The notes under the pieces were generated by a model that was not told where the DNA came from, made no database searches, and saw nothing but the letters and a program-made list of their open reading frames with translations. Both the position numbers and the translations under genes were made by a program. From Thermoplasmata archaeon (GTDB taxonomy: Archaea > Thermoplasmatota > Thermoplasmata > Halarchaeoplasmatales > Halarchaeoplasmataceae): a stretch of 64,000 bases of DNA. Shown here piece by piece: positions 18,701-25,698 of the stretch. Location: positions 1 through 64,000 of the forward strand of contig PUNK01000010.1 in the NCBI GenBank assembly GCA_003552585.1, in the 5' to 3' direction. Within the stretch, counting starts at the first letter, position 1; each line of letters begins with the position of its first letter.

Positions 18701-20597
18701 CCACCTCCGGGTCGAGTTCGTTGGCCGTGTTTATCAATATGGCCTTGACCATAGCCGGACTGGGTCTCACCTCATAATTATCCTCGTACCACTCCACTAT
18801 GATGGTCGCCGCACCAGCTACCAAAGGATTACCGAAAGAGGTACCACTAGCCGCGACATAAGTATCGGGTTCATCCATAGGCGTATTCTGTGATATCACA
18901 CTCTCGGACGGTGCGATGACATCGGGTTTGATACGATTGTCTTCAGTCCAGCCTCGTGAACTTGCACCATACATGTTCTCGGGGTTCGGATAACCCAAGT
19001 CAGGGTTGAAAGGTTGATTACCACCGATGGTTATCACGTTCTTTGCGTTGGCTGGACTACCTATCTCCTGTTCATAACCTCCTCTTCCACCATCGTTACC
19101 TGCAGATGTTGTTATCACCATTGGACGATTCTCGTCGGTATCTCTATCTGCATCTCTAACTGCCTGGTCAAAAATTTCGTCAGAGTCACTATAAGACCCC
19201 ATCGTTCCTGCACCCCATGAATTACTGTGAATATAAGCATCGGACATCTGCGCCGGTACCTCCACGATCTCATAATACGGTGGATCAAGGAATCCCCCAG
19301 CATCGTCAAATATCTTGGTCGCAAACATTTCAGACTCGTAGGCCAGGCCTTGTCCCATATAGTACGGCATCGTACCATCTACGAATTCATCCCATGTAGC
19401 TCCCGTTCCTGCGTACGTATCACCTGCGATCAATCCAGTACAAGCCGTTCCGTGATAATGACCGTCGGCCCAATAATCAGGATCCGGTCCAAAACCATAT
19501 CCACCTATCACTCTTCCAGTGAAGTCTGAAACGCCTGCATCCCCGACAGTACCATCACCTATACCTGTATCAGCAGTGGTTATGGTGATCCCAGCACCAC
19601 TATATCCCAATTGATTTATATATGCACCAAAATCGCCGTGCAATCTATACGGTATCTCAGGATCTCCTTCTCTTGGAGGTGGTACTAGATCCTCATTGAG
19701 CGGATATTCATCGTCCATGAACCATAGTCCACCGCCTATCAACTGTATATCCATCTCAGCGTGGAGTTCAGGTTCTATGTATGGTGAAATGAAATAAACA
19801 TCGTTAATCATGGCTAAGTCCTTCAACTGGTCCATAGATTCCAACAGAGTTACTATCCTATATCCCATATCTCCATAATCTTCTGTGACCAATATTGGGA
19901 AACGTGTGTCTATCCTAATCAAAGAAGAACGGTCGAAACCTGGTCTCAATCTGATGTTTACAGGTAAACCCATATCAAGAGCGTCCTCAAGACTACTGTG
20001 GAGTTTGTATTCAGGTTGGTAGATCCCTACCCAATCAACGAAGAACAAGTCCTCTACTTCAGCAGCTATTTCAGGAGTCATCACTACCTCGTAAGCATAG
20101 TTCGGTACGTAGTTTACTATCTGAACTCCTTCGCTCTCTAGGGTCGCTCTCCATAACGGATTTACCGGCCCCAGCATGTGTATCAAGTAAAGTCCTTCTT
20201 CTCCTGACTCGTATCCATCGATCCTCAGAGAAGGATCTAGCTCCGGTTCGCCCTTGTCGACCTCGATGAGATGTCCTTTCACGTGTATCTCGTTCCTTCC
20301 CGGCAGTGTATTCACTCTCAGCCCCTTCTGCTCTAATTGGTAAACCGATACACCGTCCAAAGCTACCAACGCATTCTCACCATATCTATCGATGATCTCT
20401 ACACCCATTCGATTTAATATAGAGATATCTCTTACGTTCACACGTTCAATCATCACTATATCATGGCTAGAAGTAACTTCAAATCTTCTTCCTGCATCCT
20501 CTTGTGCAAAAGCTCCACCAGCAACTACCAATGTAGACAATACAAGTATGACTGCAGATAAAAATGCCTCATATTTTCTTATTTTTTCTATTTTCAT
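9768..20597 (-). CDS. P1: giant stalked surface subtilisin (S8, Kp43-like)
   Basis: A cell-surface serine protease of about 3,609 residues. Layout: signal peptide 1-31 (AFA|QE); propeptide about 35-310; S8 domain with Asp343 (TADTG), His382 (HGTA), oxyanion Asn in SAGND and Ser587 (SGTSFGNP); a Kp43-type jelly roll (about 660-816); another beta domain; five CARDB-plus-choice-of-anchor-J units (about 936-2239); Ig/FN3 domains (2243-2470); an InlB-type B repeat (2566-2636); a ThuA/GATase-like Rossmann domain (2817-3046); two PKD domains (3056-3233); two Ig-like domains; a coiled coil 3409-3546; TM 3549-3572; an acidic tail. It should digest protein outside the cell, tethered by the stalk. ATG 20597 is preferred over GTG 20609 because GTGAAAATATGAAA also precedes the P2 start. 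Divergent from R1. Catalytic residues are intact; the order is seen, domain names are by motif. Confidence 0.9.
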   Translation of the reverse strand: MKIEKIRKYEAFLSAVILVLSTLVVAGGAFAQEDAGRRFEVTSSHDIVMIERVNVRDISILNRMGVEIIDRYGENALVALDGVSVYQLEQKGLRVNTLPGRNEIHVKGHLIEVDKGEPELDPSLRIDGYESGEEGLYLIHMLGPVNPLWRATLESEGVQIVNYVPNYAYEVVMTPEIAAEVEDLFFVDWVGIYQPEYKLHSSLEDALDMGLPVNIRLRPGFDRSSLIRIDTRFPILVTEDYGDMGYRIVTLLESMDQLKDLAMINDVYFISPYIEPELHAEMDIQLIGGGLWFMDDEYPLNEDLVPPPREGDPEIPYRLHGDFGAYINQLGYSGAGITITTADTGIGDGTVGDAGVSDFTGRVIGGYGFGPDPDYWADGHYHGTACTGLIAGDTYAGTGATWDEFVDGTMPYYMGQGLAYESEMFATKIFDDAGGFLDPPYYEIVEVPAQMSDAYIHSNSWGAGTMGSYSDSDEIFDQAVRDADRDTDENRPMVITTSAGNDGGRGGYEQEIGSPANAKNVITIGGNQPFNPDLGYPNPENMYGASSRGWTEDNRIKPDVIAPSESVISQNTPMDEPDTYVAASGTSFGNPLVAGAATIIVEWYEDNYEVRPSPAMVKAILINTANELDPEVGDTVGHVPNRDEGWGVPDISKLHYPTDDPIGFEFYDQESLLTTGDIDVFEINYEDEDEPLKITLTWTDKHAMAGDSEGGTPTLKNNLDLEVEAPGGDIFRGNAFDYTGDGLSDSGFSYPNTDAMSDFDFNEDGWDDVNNVQNVFIHPDDLEEGTYTIRVMGTNVPEDANNDGEANQDYALSIYNVPYIDVPPKDAELTLDRSEYRGEDTVEISLADYDLMGEGTYLINITSVDEHGTQLDEEWVTLVEDEDNLGFFTGQIDVTEDPDVDGALYVEHDAVITAWYLDEDPGPVVESPSLQFEKILDDLVDDVGVIDILSPEEYVNAEGPHPVEVLVHNFGTADQQDVPVETTIHEIITMFEEDFSGISSGDLPDNWTRTHTNWGVWDSNNAGGEAPELRFNWSPSATDTFRCYTPPIDTSDISEIDLSFKHFVNDYAGGYDLRVETSADGETWDEVWSISPDDDVGPETITLQITENVGSEDFHMSWTFDGNSFNINQWFIDDISLGYPEEEYFDDVMVDVDAGDDTTAVFDDWIPSGEGRFLMNSTTLLDGDEDPTNDYLTQEIIVEDLHDVGVSNILSPPGMVNTIGPHPVEVEVTNFGTYDEIDVPVEVTIEEIVNLLYEDFTEEIPDDWTIENTTEEPNTWHHRTTFDGHARCEGEGDTFQDEWLISPMIDASDATGTRLLLDHHLFNSSFSGASAGMVMISSDGGDSWELLEEIRPDGTDNDPRDYDISTYADGEEEVQIAFVFNATDYDTGGSDYWRLHEVSVMYLAEEYEDEIFLDIEAGETKTAIFDDWIPSGEGEFFMNATTDLPDDEDPTNDYETQNIIVLDIHDVGVTEIYSPIGTIMEDDIQDVEAEVENFGTLDEVDVPVEASIYQVNELLYEDFTEEIPDEWTIVNTTESPNTWHHAVHIGDGTARCEGEGDTFQDEWLISPMIDATDAINTRLELEHHFWNSTVSGSSQGRIMISSDGGVTWDLIEQIRPDGTDNDPRDYDISAYADGEEEVQIAIVFNATDYDTGGFDYWRIHEVSIYYLSIEYFDEITIDLDSGENKTAVFEEWNPSEVGEYIVNITTNLDGDEDPTNDYQVEYVTVIDYVHDYGVDEIIYPESIVWNETQPVSAIVSNYGDYDVEDLEVTAMGDRIVGVIEDFSGEFPPPGWETDDWTQSNTDNAGGEPPEAHLSWTAVEGDYSYLETLAVDTQDAEELTLEFRSYINHFSDTFNARVLARSTPGDEWEDITPWDNPVTGDVGPDLYEVDITDHIGPGTQVMFEFEGDSWNLNHWYIDDVMTGYLETEYFDETTVDLDVGENITVNFEDWTPSVAGSYQFNVTAYHPEDVNPDNATLMKNVYVKPIIYHLEATSIDSPVEPVYQYEQEVLGTVTNLGNQNITNTSVGMTIDPILDEIVLDEDFTDGLPPGWTVEDRDDNDNTWSDEYGDFMQIIPIDDFENDVLWTEAFDCSEGTYRVFLDFLSEYEGTNDRDLLLSLDGGDSYRRIGRNIGDGEISYDITRWASGEEEVMIGWEFYTEEAEVGEFWKIDNVTVTNEYLEEEYSSQVIVDHLNVTESIQLEFDEWTPDEDVIPSDYLVTLETFHEDEEYPNDAVIIKRIFVDYNYPPDPPSDPIPYDGQEGVTHSPMLNVSVSDPNEDDMDVTFYLLDEDSIEIKNVTVEGVESDTRVEAEFLFLDSNSTYQWYVEAFDGYETTTSETWTFHTYVPEPVWKTASATINAIPPEPVENLHVDWDDDVWNADANELTWYASPDDGAGENDTTHYVIYRSDSSDGPWDESTMIDTIIADGSESYIYLDEGKANDGVRWHYVVRAVDRVGNMEMNEDYVAEQPIPVATDPEPEHGVEVEGLEQTVSVHVDSPTGEPLNVVFYHGVTREILAEHSGVIEGRVEADYILDEEDMGQYNYWFVLTSYEDYNVGRINPASYSLTVDVEGFGTVEIDPEEVEYVEGDEVTLTAIPEEDWYFVEWTGDYEGTEEEITIIMDSDKQVTAHFEFVGEFEEQWRWLYDHDHRTDPDNAVGATAPGVWYGAMILDLSDAVDGYVSEIAYYDWEPAANYIRAHVAEDEDGAPGDWLASSDDYVPTGAGWVEIALEEYAYIESPGQYWIVLEIDDFGSGYFPFGCMMPFVDDGQYVNFDDPHDPDDWEDLDEDYGIGGAWHLEALVLVPVENDTDSIEILSTGSGVNVAVLDTGPEPDHDGEVFVSILEEELGAEYNIVLKTSLYDLIDNIDNYHTIVVQRISGTAFAPDTQRAIDFFDAVTPEHGLVIMDSWGGGSGYADGLICREEALGDPVNPHGDIGLGAPVDMLITEDHPIFHGIGSEGDLINLYDADRGFWFDYFIDENFEIVGDVSVDGTVRGHGFAVNEVENEVVLSTMGQTSSSWATKDYTPEARKLLANSVEFVSVGIEYDPMGWRFHLIDTIPPEAYAGEDIEAWQGDTIKLNGTASTDNVGIVNYTWTIEDPMGDETILYGGIVNYTLEYALYYDVTLTVYDEAGNYDSDTLEIYAIDTEDPVADAGKSGSTRVGEEFTLDGSGSTDNVEVVNWTWHIEGVSDAAEGYEEILYGETLGYYFPYQGIYEVTLLVSDAEGNWDTEMITIFVSPPAEAFEITSPQDGEVFYINQVTVEWEDYGYLMDMTYEIRINYGDWDYVGTSKDYTFIGLQDGTHVVQVRGTDGHGNMYTRTVVFEVDTMDPEFSIITPSNGVEELTFDHDFTIEGLTDPGVQIWINNEEVPVGDDGSFVYHTTLIDGINIFRVVSEDEQGNTAEMTVYALYLPDIQDLWTELDELGEEIDNIHTLISNLQNDIDALDSAVSDLQGQVSTLQSDIAAVENDIFALESELSDMQQLLDEIQESIEDLEMDLSTAEDDIAGLEAALAEADANIATLQSDLAALQADLGEFIEEQEEIDDRQDDDISMAWIFGIIALVLAIIALLIAIFSVMKKSKSEEYDHEEPIEEDTFEEEDLDAEDDIFGDEL
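13880..17790 (-). repeat. Five tandem CARDB/choice-of-anchor-J units in P1
   Basis: Five consecutive units of about 770-790 bp inside P1. Each begins with a (H)DVGV-x-x-I-x-SP type CARDB strand and continues to an EDF...P-x-x-W choice-of-anchor-J (MAM-like) sandwich with a DEWLISP or comparable core. Unit starts are near 17770, 16990, 16200, 15410 and 14640. Units 2 and 3 share a 60-nt identical stretch at 16677-16736 and 15885-15944, offset exactly 792 bp (264 codons), indicating recent internal duplication or conversion. Confidence 0.8.
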
Positions 20598-20932
20598 ATT
20601 TTCACTCACATTTTAAAACCAGTGATACGGCATAGTTCCTAATTATTGACTGCCGTGGAAAGTAAGTCATTCATGCTCGTTTTGTAGTCAGTTTGCTTCA
20701 AGCTAGTCTATCACCACATCACTGATTTCCTACAGTGGTATGTACTTGTCAATATATTGAGATTAGGGGAACATGTGCGGATGTGCAGGACATCCCTATA
20801 AATTTAAATACATTATAGATGGGGTTTGGATTATCGACACGTTATCTCACTCCTGGGATTATATATATTTATTTAAACATATTAATTAGTCAAAAGGAAA
20901 ATGTCTAAATAAACGGTACAACTATATTACTA
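20598..20932. other. Divergent P1/R1 control region
   Basis: A 335-bp intergenic region from which P1 (minus) and R1 (plus) are transcribed apart. It contains a perfect dyad GGATGT-N5-ACATCC at 20779-20795 next to a TATA-like CTATAAATTTAAATA (20796-20810), and a TAAATAAA box (20906-20913) about 24 nt before the R1 ATG. It also holds GATTATCGA at 20829-20837, a 9-mer that recurs in the P2/R2 spacer at 50153-50161. No RNA gene or reading frame of substance is seen. Confidence 0.5.
20779..20795. promoter_or_regulatory. Candidate operator dyad upstream of R1
   Basis: Inverted repeat GGATGT GCAGG ACATCC, arms of six bases with no mismatch, directly beside a TATA-like box. Its size and place fit a site for a dimeric winged-helix regulator such as R1 itself. 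This is inference from symmetry only. Confidence 0.35.
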
Positions 20933-23900
20933 ATGGAGATGAGGTTAAATAACGCAAGATACAGGATCTTGTTACATCTACTAGGACAAAAGGATGTGAC
21001 GGATTACTACGAAGTACCCTATCGTTTATGCCAAAATGGGATCGCAGAAGCTGTCAATCTATCCCGAAGCAGAGCAAGTAAAATAATTAGAGAGTTGATA
21101 AAAAAAGGATGGGTAAAAGAGGCTACGAAGCGTGTCGTTGGTTTGAAACGTAGAAGAAAGACTTATTCACTAACTAATGAAGGAATAAAAAATGCCAAAG
21201 ATATTAAAGATAAACTCGAAAGGACAGATGTTATTGTGAAAACAAAATCATCTGAGCATGAGATTAAGTTAAAAGAAATAAATTCTTATATAGATTCTAA
21301 AGACCCTCTCCTTGTAGCATTAAACAGAGTTAACGAAGAAGATATAATAGATATAACTCAACCTGAAAGACAAACCCAGGACATATTTGCGGGTAGAAAA
21401 GATGAGATACAATATCTCTCTGAAATACTCGGACGAGTAAAAAACGAAGGAGTCCATACAGTTTTAATAAAAGGCCGAGCAGGAGTCGGTAAAACCAGAT
21501 TGATCAATGAGTTTCGTCAGGTGGCAATTTCGGAAGGTTTTGGATTTCTGACAGGCAAAGGCCACTATGATACCTCAGAACCATATCTTCCTTTCAAAGA
21601 GGCATTTCAAAGATTCGATAGAAAAGAATCAAAGCTATTGAAATTTTCTACAGATTTAGAAAGAGAGAAAGATATAAAAAACGAGTACAGGATAAAGAGC
21701 AGAAGATATCTCGTCTTTTCTAAGTCTACTAAAAATATTCGAAAGTTGGCCGAAGAAAGACCCATGGTTATTTTCATAGACGATTTCCAATGGGTAGATA
21801 AAGCTTCATCAACGTTCTTTCACTATCTTGCAAAGAAATTGAAAGGACTCCCTATACTATTGATAGGGGCTTATAGGCCAGAGGATATAAGAAGAGATCA
21901 TCACATAAAAGAAGTGCTCCAGAGAATGGGTAGAGAACAGCTTTATGAAGTGTTAGAGCTTGAACCACTGAAAATTGTACATACTCAGAAGATCGTACAG
22001 GGGTTAATAGGAAAAATGGACATACCTGAAGATTTTGTAAAATTGATACATGAAACCTCGGAAGGAAATCCATTGTTTGCCAAGGAATTCGTTAAAATGA
22101 TGTTAGAAGAAGGAATTTTAGAGCCAAATAACAACAGATATCCTTCAAAAAATGATGACTTTGAGCTTCCAAAAATGGTCAATGACATAATCGAACGAAG
22201 AATAAATAGATTAGACAAAGAGAATCTGAAGATACTTCGAGTCGGAAGCATTATAGGTGAAAGGGTCCCATTTACTGTCTTACAAGATTTAACTAAAATG
22301 GACGATTTTGAACTATTAGAACATATAGACATACTTACAGGTTCCAGCATATGGGAGTCTGAACCCCAAGAGGACTATTTCACCTTTGCTCACGGATTGA
22401 TACAACTTACAGTTTACGAAGGGATCCCTGAACCACTTAAAAAAAGTCTTCACATTAAGATTGCGAACTCACTAAAAGAATTGTTTCAAGATGATTTGGA
22501 ATATTACTACTCTGATATTGCATTTCACTATAGAAGAGGGGGGAATTTCTCAAAAGAAGTGTCATATTTAATGAAAGCTGGAGAGAGAGCTGACCAGGTA
22601 TATGCCCACGAGGATGCACTTGAGATGTATAAAGAAGCATTGGAACAAGCTAGAAAAGCTAACCTAGATAAAGAGAGATGGGAGATAATGGAAAGGTTGG
22701 GAGATGTTTATACGGTAACGGGAAGGTATGACTCTAGTCTTGAGCATTATAAAAAGATACCTTTGGAAAAACTAGACGGAGGATCTCGACAGAGAATCTA
22801 CAGGAAGAAAGCTAGCGTTTTTGAGAGGGTAGGAGACTTCGACAAATCTTTAGAATTCATAAGCAGGGGGTTATCCGAAAATAAACAATTTACTATAGAA
22901 AGCTGTAGATTGTTATGTAAGAAGGGGATCGTTATGATGAGAAGGGGACAATATGACGACGCCGAAAGCAATCTGCTAAAGGCTTTGGCCCTTTGTGATG
23001 ATTTTTACGATGAAAAAACCAGTGCAGATGTACACCAAAATCTTGGAATAGTTTATCTTTACAAAGGTGAACACGAGAAATCCATAGAATATCTTGAAAG
23101 TGCTTTAAAATCGTATGGCGATATGGGGAACCTAATAGGAAAGGCATCCACCCTTGATAGTCTAGGTCACATCTACCTGAATACAGGAGATCTAGATGAT
23201 GCTTTGGAATATTTTAAAGAGGGATATGATATAATTAAAAAGACCGGTGATAAAAGAGCTATATCCTTTACTCTAAATGACATAGGTACAATTTATTCAA
23301 AAAGAGGTGAAATAGAAAAAGCCATCGATTGTTATGAAGAATGTCACAAGATATGGAAGGCGATAGGTGATAAACGAGGGATCGGTATCTATCTACAAAA
23401 CATAGGAGAATGCTATCTAAAAATAGGTGAACTGAGCTCAGCTCGTGAATGTCACAATAAAGGTATAAAGATATTCGATGAGATCAACTCTAAAAAAAGA
23501 GCGGCCATCTGTTCGACCAACATGGGAAAAATGTACTCACTAAAAGGAGAATTGGACGAGGCAAGGAACTACTTCGAAAGGAGTTTAGAAACTTGTGAAC
23601 AGATTGGATACAAATATCAAAAAACATTAAATCTGTTAGGATTGGGAGAGATCTATATTCAAAAAGAAGAAGTAGAAAAAGCGATTGAAAAAGTGAGCGA
23701 AGCATTGGAAATCTCTAATATTATCGCATTTAAAATTGGTGAAGGAATCAGCCGTAGAACACTAGGTATGGCTTATAGGAAGAATAAAGAGTGGAAAAGG
23801 GCTAAAAAGGAGTTTGAGATCGGTAAAGAAATATTATACAGTGCTAAAGATAAAAGCGAACTCGGAAAATTACTATATCAATATGCTCTACTCTGGAAGG

Positions 23901-24013
23901 ATATGGAAGAGGATGAAAAGTTCAAAGAAAATATGAAAAAAGCACGCTCAATGTTTGACGATGTAGGGATGAAACTTTGGCTAGAAGAGTGTGAAAGGGA
24001 GTTAGAAGGGTAA
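20933..24013 (+). CDS. R1: winged-helix / STAND ATPase / TPR regulator
   Basis: A 1,026-residue cytoplasmic protein laid out like a MalT-type signal-transducing ATPase. Residues about 1-75 form a winged helix (GIAEAVNLSRSRASKIIRELIKKG as recognition region, in two overlapping pieces). Next come a linker, an AAA_16/STAND NTPase with Walker A GRAGVGKT (Lys187) and Walker B FIDDFQW (Asp283-284), a sensor-like GAYRPED, then about ten TPR repeats from about 590 to the end. Such proteins bind an inducer or partner through the repeats, oligomerise with ATP and act on a promoter. It is divergent from P1, so control of P1 and of itself is the natural hypothesis. The ATG start is supported by TAAATAAA at 20906-20913. 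It is paralogous along its length to R2. Confidence 0.85.
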   Translation: MEMRLNNARYRILLHLLGQKDVTDYYEVPYRLCQNGIAEAVNLSRSRASKIIRELIKKGWVKEATKRVVGLKRRRKTYSLTNEGIKNAKDIKDKLERTDVIVKTKSSEHEIKLKEINSYIDSKDPLLVALNRVNEEDIIDITQPERQTQDIFAGRKDEIQYLSEILGRVKNEGVHTVLIKGRAGVGKTRLINEFRQVAISEGFGFLTGKGHYDTSEPYLPFKEAFQRFDRKESKLLKFSTDLEREKDIKNEYRIKSRRYLVFSKSTKNIRKLAEERPMVIFIDDFQWVDKASSTFFHYLAKKLKGLPILLIGAYRPEDIRRDHHIKEVLQRMGREQLYEVLELEPLKIVHTQKIVQGLIGKMDIPEDFVKLIHETSEGNPLFAKEFVKMMLEEGILEPNNNRYPSKNDDFELPKMVNDIIERRINRLDKENLKILRVGSIIGERVPFTVLQDLTKMDDFELLEHIDILTGSSIWESEPQEDYFTFAHGLIQLTVYEGIPEPLKKSLHIKIANSLKELFQDDLEYYYSDIAFHYRRGGNFSKEVSYLMKAGERADQVYAHEDALEMYKEALEQARKANLDKERWEIMERLGDVYTVTGRYDSSLEHYKKIPLEKLDGGSRQRIYRKKASVFERVGDFDKSLEFISRGLSENKQFTIESCRLLCKKGIVMMRRGQYDDAESNLLKALALCDDFYDEKTSADVHQNLGIVYLYKGEHEKSIEYLESALKSYGDMGNLIGKASTLDSLGHIYLNTGDLDDALEYFKEGYDIIKKTGDKRAISFTLNDIGTIYSKRGEIEKAIDCYEECHKIWKAIGDKRGIGIYLQNIGECYLKIGELSSARECHNKGIKIFDEINSKKRAAICSTNMGKMYSLKGELDEARNYFERSLETCEQIGYKYQKTLNLLGLGEIYIQKEEVEKAIEKVSEALEISNIIAFKIGEGISRRTLGMAYRKNKEWKRAKKEFEIGKEILYSAKDKSELGKLLYQYALLWKDMEEDEKFKENMKKARSMFDDVGMKLWLEECERELEG

Positions 24014-24027
24014 AAAGTCCTGCCGGA

Positions 24028-24034
24028 TTTTTTT
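24028..24034 (+). terminator. T-tract terminator after R1
   Basis: Seven consecutive T after a GC-rich CCTGCCGG, 15 nt beyond the R1 stop. This is a typical archaeal T-tract stop. Confidence 0.45.
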
Positions 24035-24179
24035 AAATGACCTGATCACGTTAAATAAACCTATCTCAATAAGAGATGGAACATAGGAGAAAACAGTGTA
24101 AGAGATATGAAGAATATTTTTTGTTCAATTAATAAAAAAATAGCATAGAATTAAATAGTTTAATTAATATTTCAGTTCG

Positions 24180-25007
24180 GTGGCAGAATTGAATAAGGGA
24201 AAGATTATCACGATGGGAGGCAACGTAAAGGTGTCCCCAACCGAGCCTCTTTTTAAAGAGTTTTTTAACATCTCTCAGATCATATCTGATGGGCGGCCTA
24301 CCGTCGGTGTGATACCCACGCCAAGCGGTGAACCGGATAAAAATGGAAAGATTTATTCTAGTCTCTTCGAAGATATAGGAGCGAACACCGTTGTTCTAAA
24401 TCCAAAAAATAGGGATGAAGCAAATTCTGAAAAGATCCTAGAAGATCTGGATAAAGCACATTCTTTCTTCATCACGGGTGGTAATCAGCTCAGGATAACG
24501 GACCTACTGGAGAGTACAGAGATGGTTGAAAAAATCAAGGAAAAGTTTAATCATGGTGCCCTAGTAGGAGGAACGAGTGCAGGAGCGGTATGTCTTACAA
24601 AGACCATGATCTTCGAAGGAACTATAAAACGACATTTTTACAAAGGAGAAGTCGATCTTATCCCAGGTTTGGGACTTATAGAAGATGTGATAATAGATAC
24701 ACACTTCGCAGAGAGGGGGCGGTTTCCCCGGTTGATACAAGTAGTAAGTGAGATCACTGATATATTAGGTATAGGATTGGGGGAGAGAACTGGTGCGGTT
24801 TGGGACTTTGATAAAATTGAATTCGAGGTGATCGGAAGCGGGAATGTCGTTGCTATACAAGGTAGACATCTGACAAAAAGCAATGTTCCAGAACTAGAAT
24901 TCGGTGACAACATGTCAGTTAGTGGGATAAGAGTCCATATTTTAGGATGCGGAAGTAGATTCCAGTATGAAGAGTGTGAACTCTACCTTCCGGAAGATGA
25001 GGACTAG
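24180..25007 (+). CDS. Cyanophycinase-like peptidase (S51 family)
   Basis: A 275-residue cytoplasmic peptidase-like protein of family S51 (cyanophycinase CphB / peptidase E fold). The nucleophile elbow GGTSAGA supplies the catalytic Ser, the FFITGGNQLRI strand is characteristic of CphB, and a later DTHFAERGR segment holds the conserved His. CphB cleaves multi-L-arginyl-poly-L-aspartate to beta-Asp-Arg dipeptides. No cyanophycin synthetase is in the window, so the substrate may instead be another isoaspartyl or Asp-containing peptide. It starts at GTG 24180. A single gene between R1 and tRNA-Ile. Confidence 0.85.
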   Translation: MAELNKGKIITMGGNVKVSPTEPLFKEFFNISQIISDGRPTVGVIPTPSGEPDKNGKIYSSLFEDIGANTVVLNPKNRDEANSEKILEDLDKAHSFFITGGNQLRITDLLESTEMVEKIKEKFNHGALVGGTSAGAVCLTKTMIFEGTIKRHFYKGEVDLIPGLGLIEDVIIDTHFAERGRFPRLIQVVSEITDILGIGLGERTGAVWDFDKIEFEVIGSGNVVAIQGRHLTKSNVPELEFGDNMSVSGIRVHILGCGSRFQYEECELYLPEDED

Positions 25008-25020
25008 AAAATATTGGAAG

Positions 25021-25095
25021 TGGGCCCAGAGAGATTTGAACTCTCGACCTCCCGGTTATCAGCCGGACGCTCTAACCAACCTAAGCCATGGGCCC
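25021..25095 (-). tRNA. tRNA-Ile (GAU)
   Basis: A 75-nt cloverleaf on the minus strand. The acceptor stem is GGGCCCA/TGGGCCC, the D arm is in GGCTTAGGTTGGTTAGAGC, the anticodon stem-loop CCGGCTGATAACCGG has anticodon GAT, and the T arm holds the GTTCAAATC loop. The 3' CCA is not encoded. It lies 13 nt after the cyanophycinase-like stop, on the opposite strand. Confidence 0.95.
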
Positions 25096-25134
25096 TGTGG
25101 TACCGCCTAAGAACAGGCCATAAATAAAATTTAC

Positions 25135-25698
25135 TTATTCCTTCAGTTCGTTGAGAAACTCTACGATCTTTTCCATATCCTCTTTCATCCTCACCACTAG
25201 GTTTGGGTTGTACAAACCTGCTGCAGGGTGGTATAGAGGGATTATCAATCTATCCCCGTCTTCCATGATCTTTCCATGAAGGTTATTTATTCCCTTTTCT
25301 CCGGTAAATGATGTTGTCGCATGGTTACCCAGAGTGCAAATTATATCAGGTCCAAGAAGGGCTATCTGCCTGTCTAGATATCCTCTACATATGCTCTTTT
25401 CGTCAGCTCTAGGGTCTCGATTATCGGGGGGCCTACATTTAACCACATTTGTGATGTAGACCTCAGGTCTTGATAAACCAACTTCTTCAAGTAATTGGTC
25501 CAACAACTTTCCAGCCCTCCCCACGAATGGGCGTCCCTCTATATCTTCATCTCTTCCTGGTGCCTCTCCAATGAACACGATACACGGGTCGGGATCTCCC
25601 TCACCAGGCACTGCATTCTTTCTATTTTTGTGAAGTCTGCAATCGGTACAGGAAAGTATCTCATCAGTCACCAGAGCCAAACTATCTTTTCTGCTCAT
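25135..25698 (-). CDS. udg: Type-4 uracil-DNA glycosylase
   Basis: A 187-residue [4Fe-4S] uracil-DNA glycosylase (family 4) that removes uracil from DNA in base excision repair. The four cluster cysteines are Cys17, Cys20, Cys88 and Cys104. The GEAPGRDED catalytic/water-activating motif (44-52), the NVVKCRPPDNRDP segment and the HPAA motif near the C-terminus are all present. Length is normal for archaeal family 4 enzymes. Its ATG overlaps the stop of the OsmC gene (ATGA), so it is the last gene of a cysK-osmC-udg operon. Confidence 0.95.
   Translation of the reverse strand: MSRKDSLALVTDEILSCTDCRLHKNRKNAVPGEGDPDPCIVFIGEAPGRDEDIEGRPFVGRAGKLLDQLLEEVGLSRPEVYITNVVKCRPPDNRDPRADEKSICRGYLDRQIALLGPDIICTLGNHATTSFTGEKGINNLHGKIMEDGDRLIIPLYHPAAGLYNPNLVVRMKEDMEKIVEFLNELKE

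Noticed and set aside
24180-25007. Cyanophycin storage pathway
   Set aside because: Only a cyanophycinase-like peptidase is present; without a synthetase the substrate cannot be claimed.
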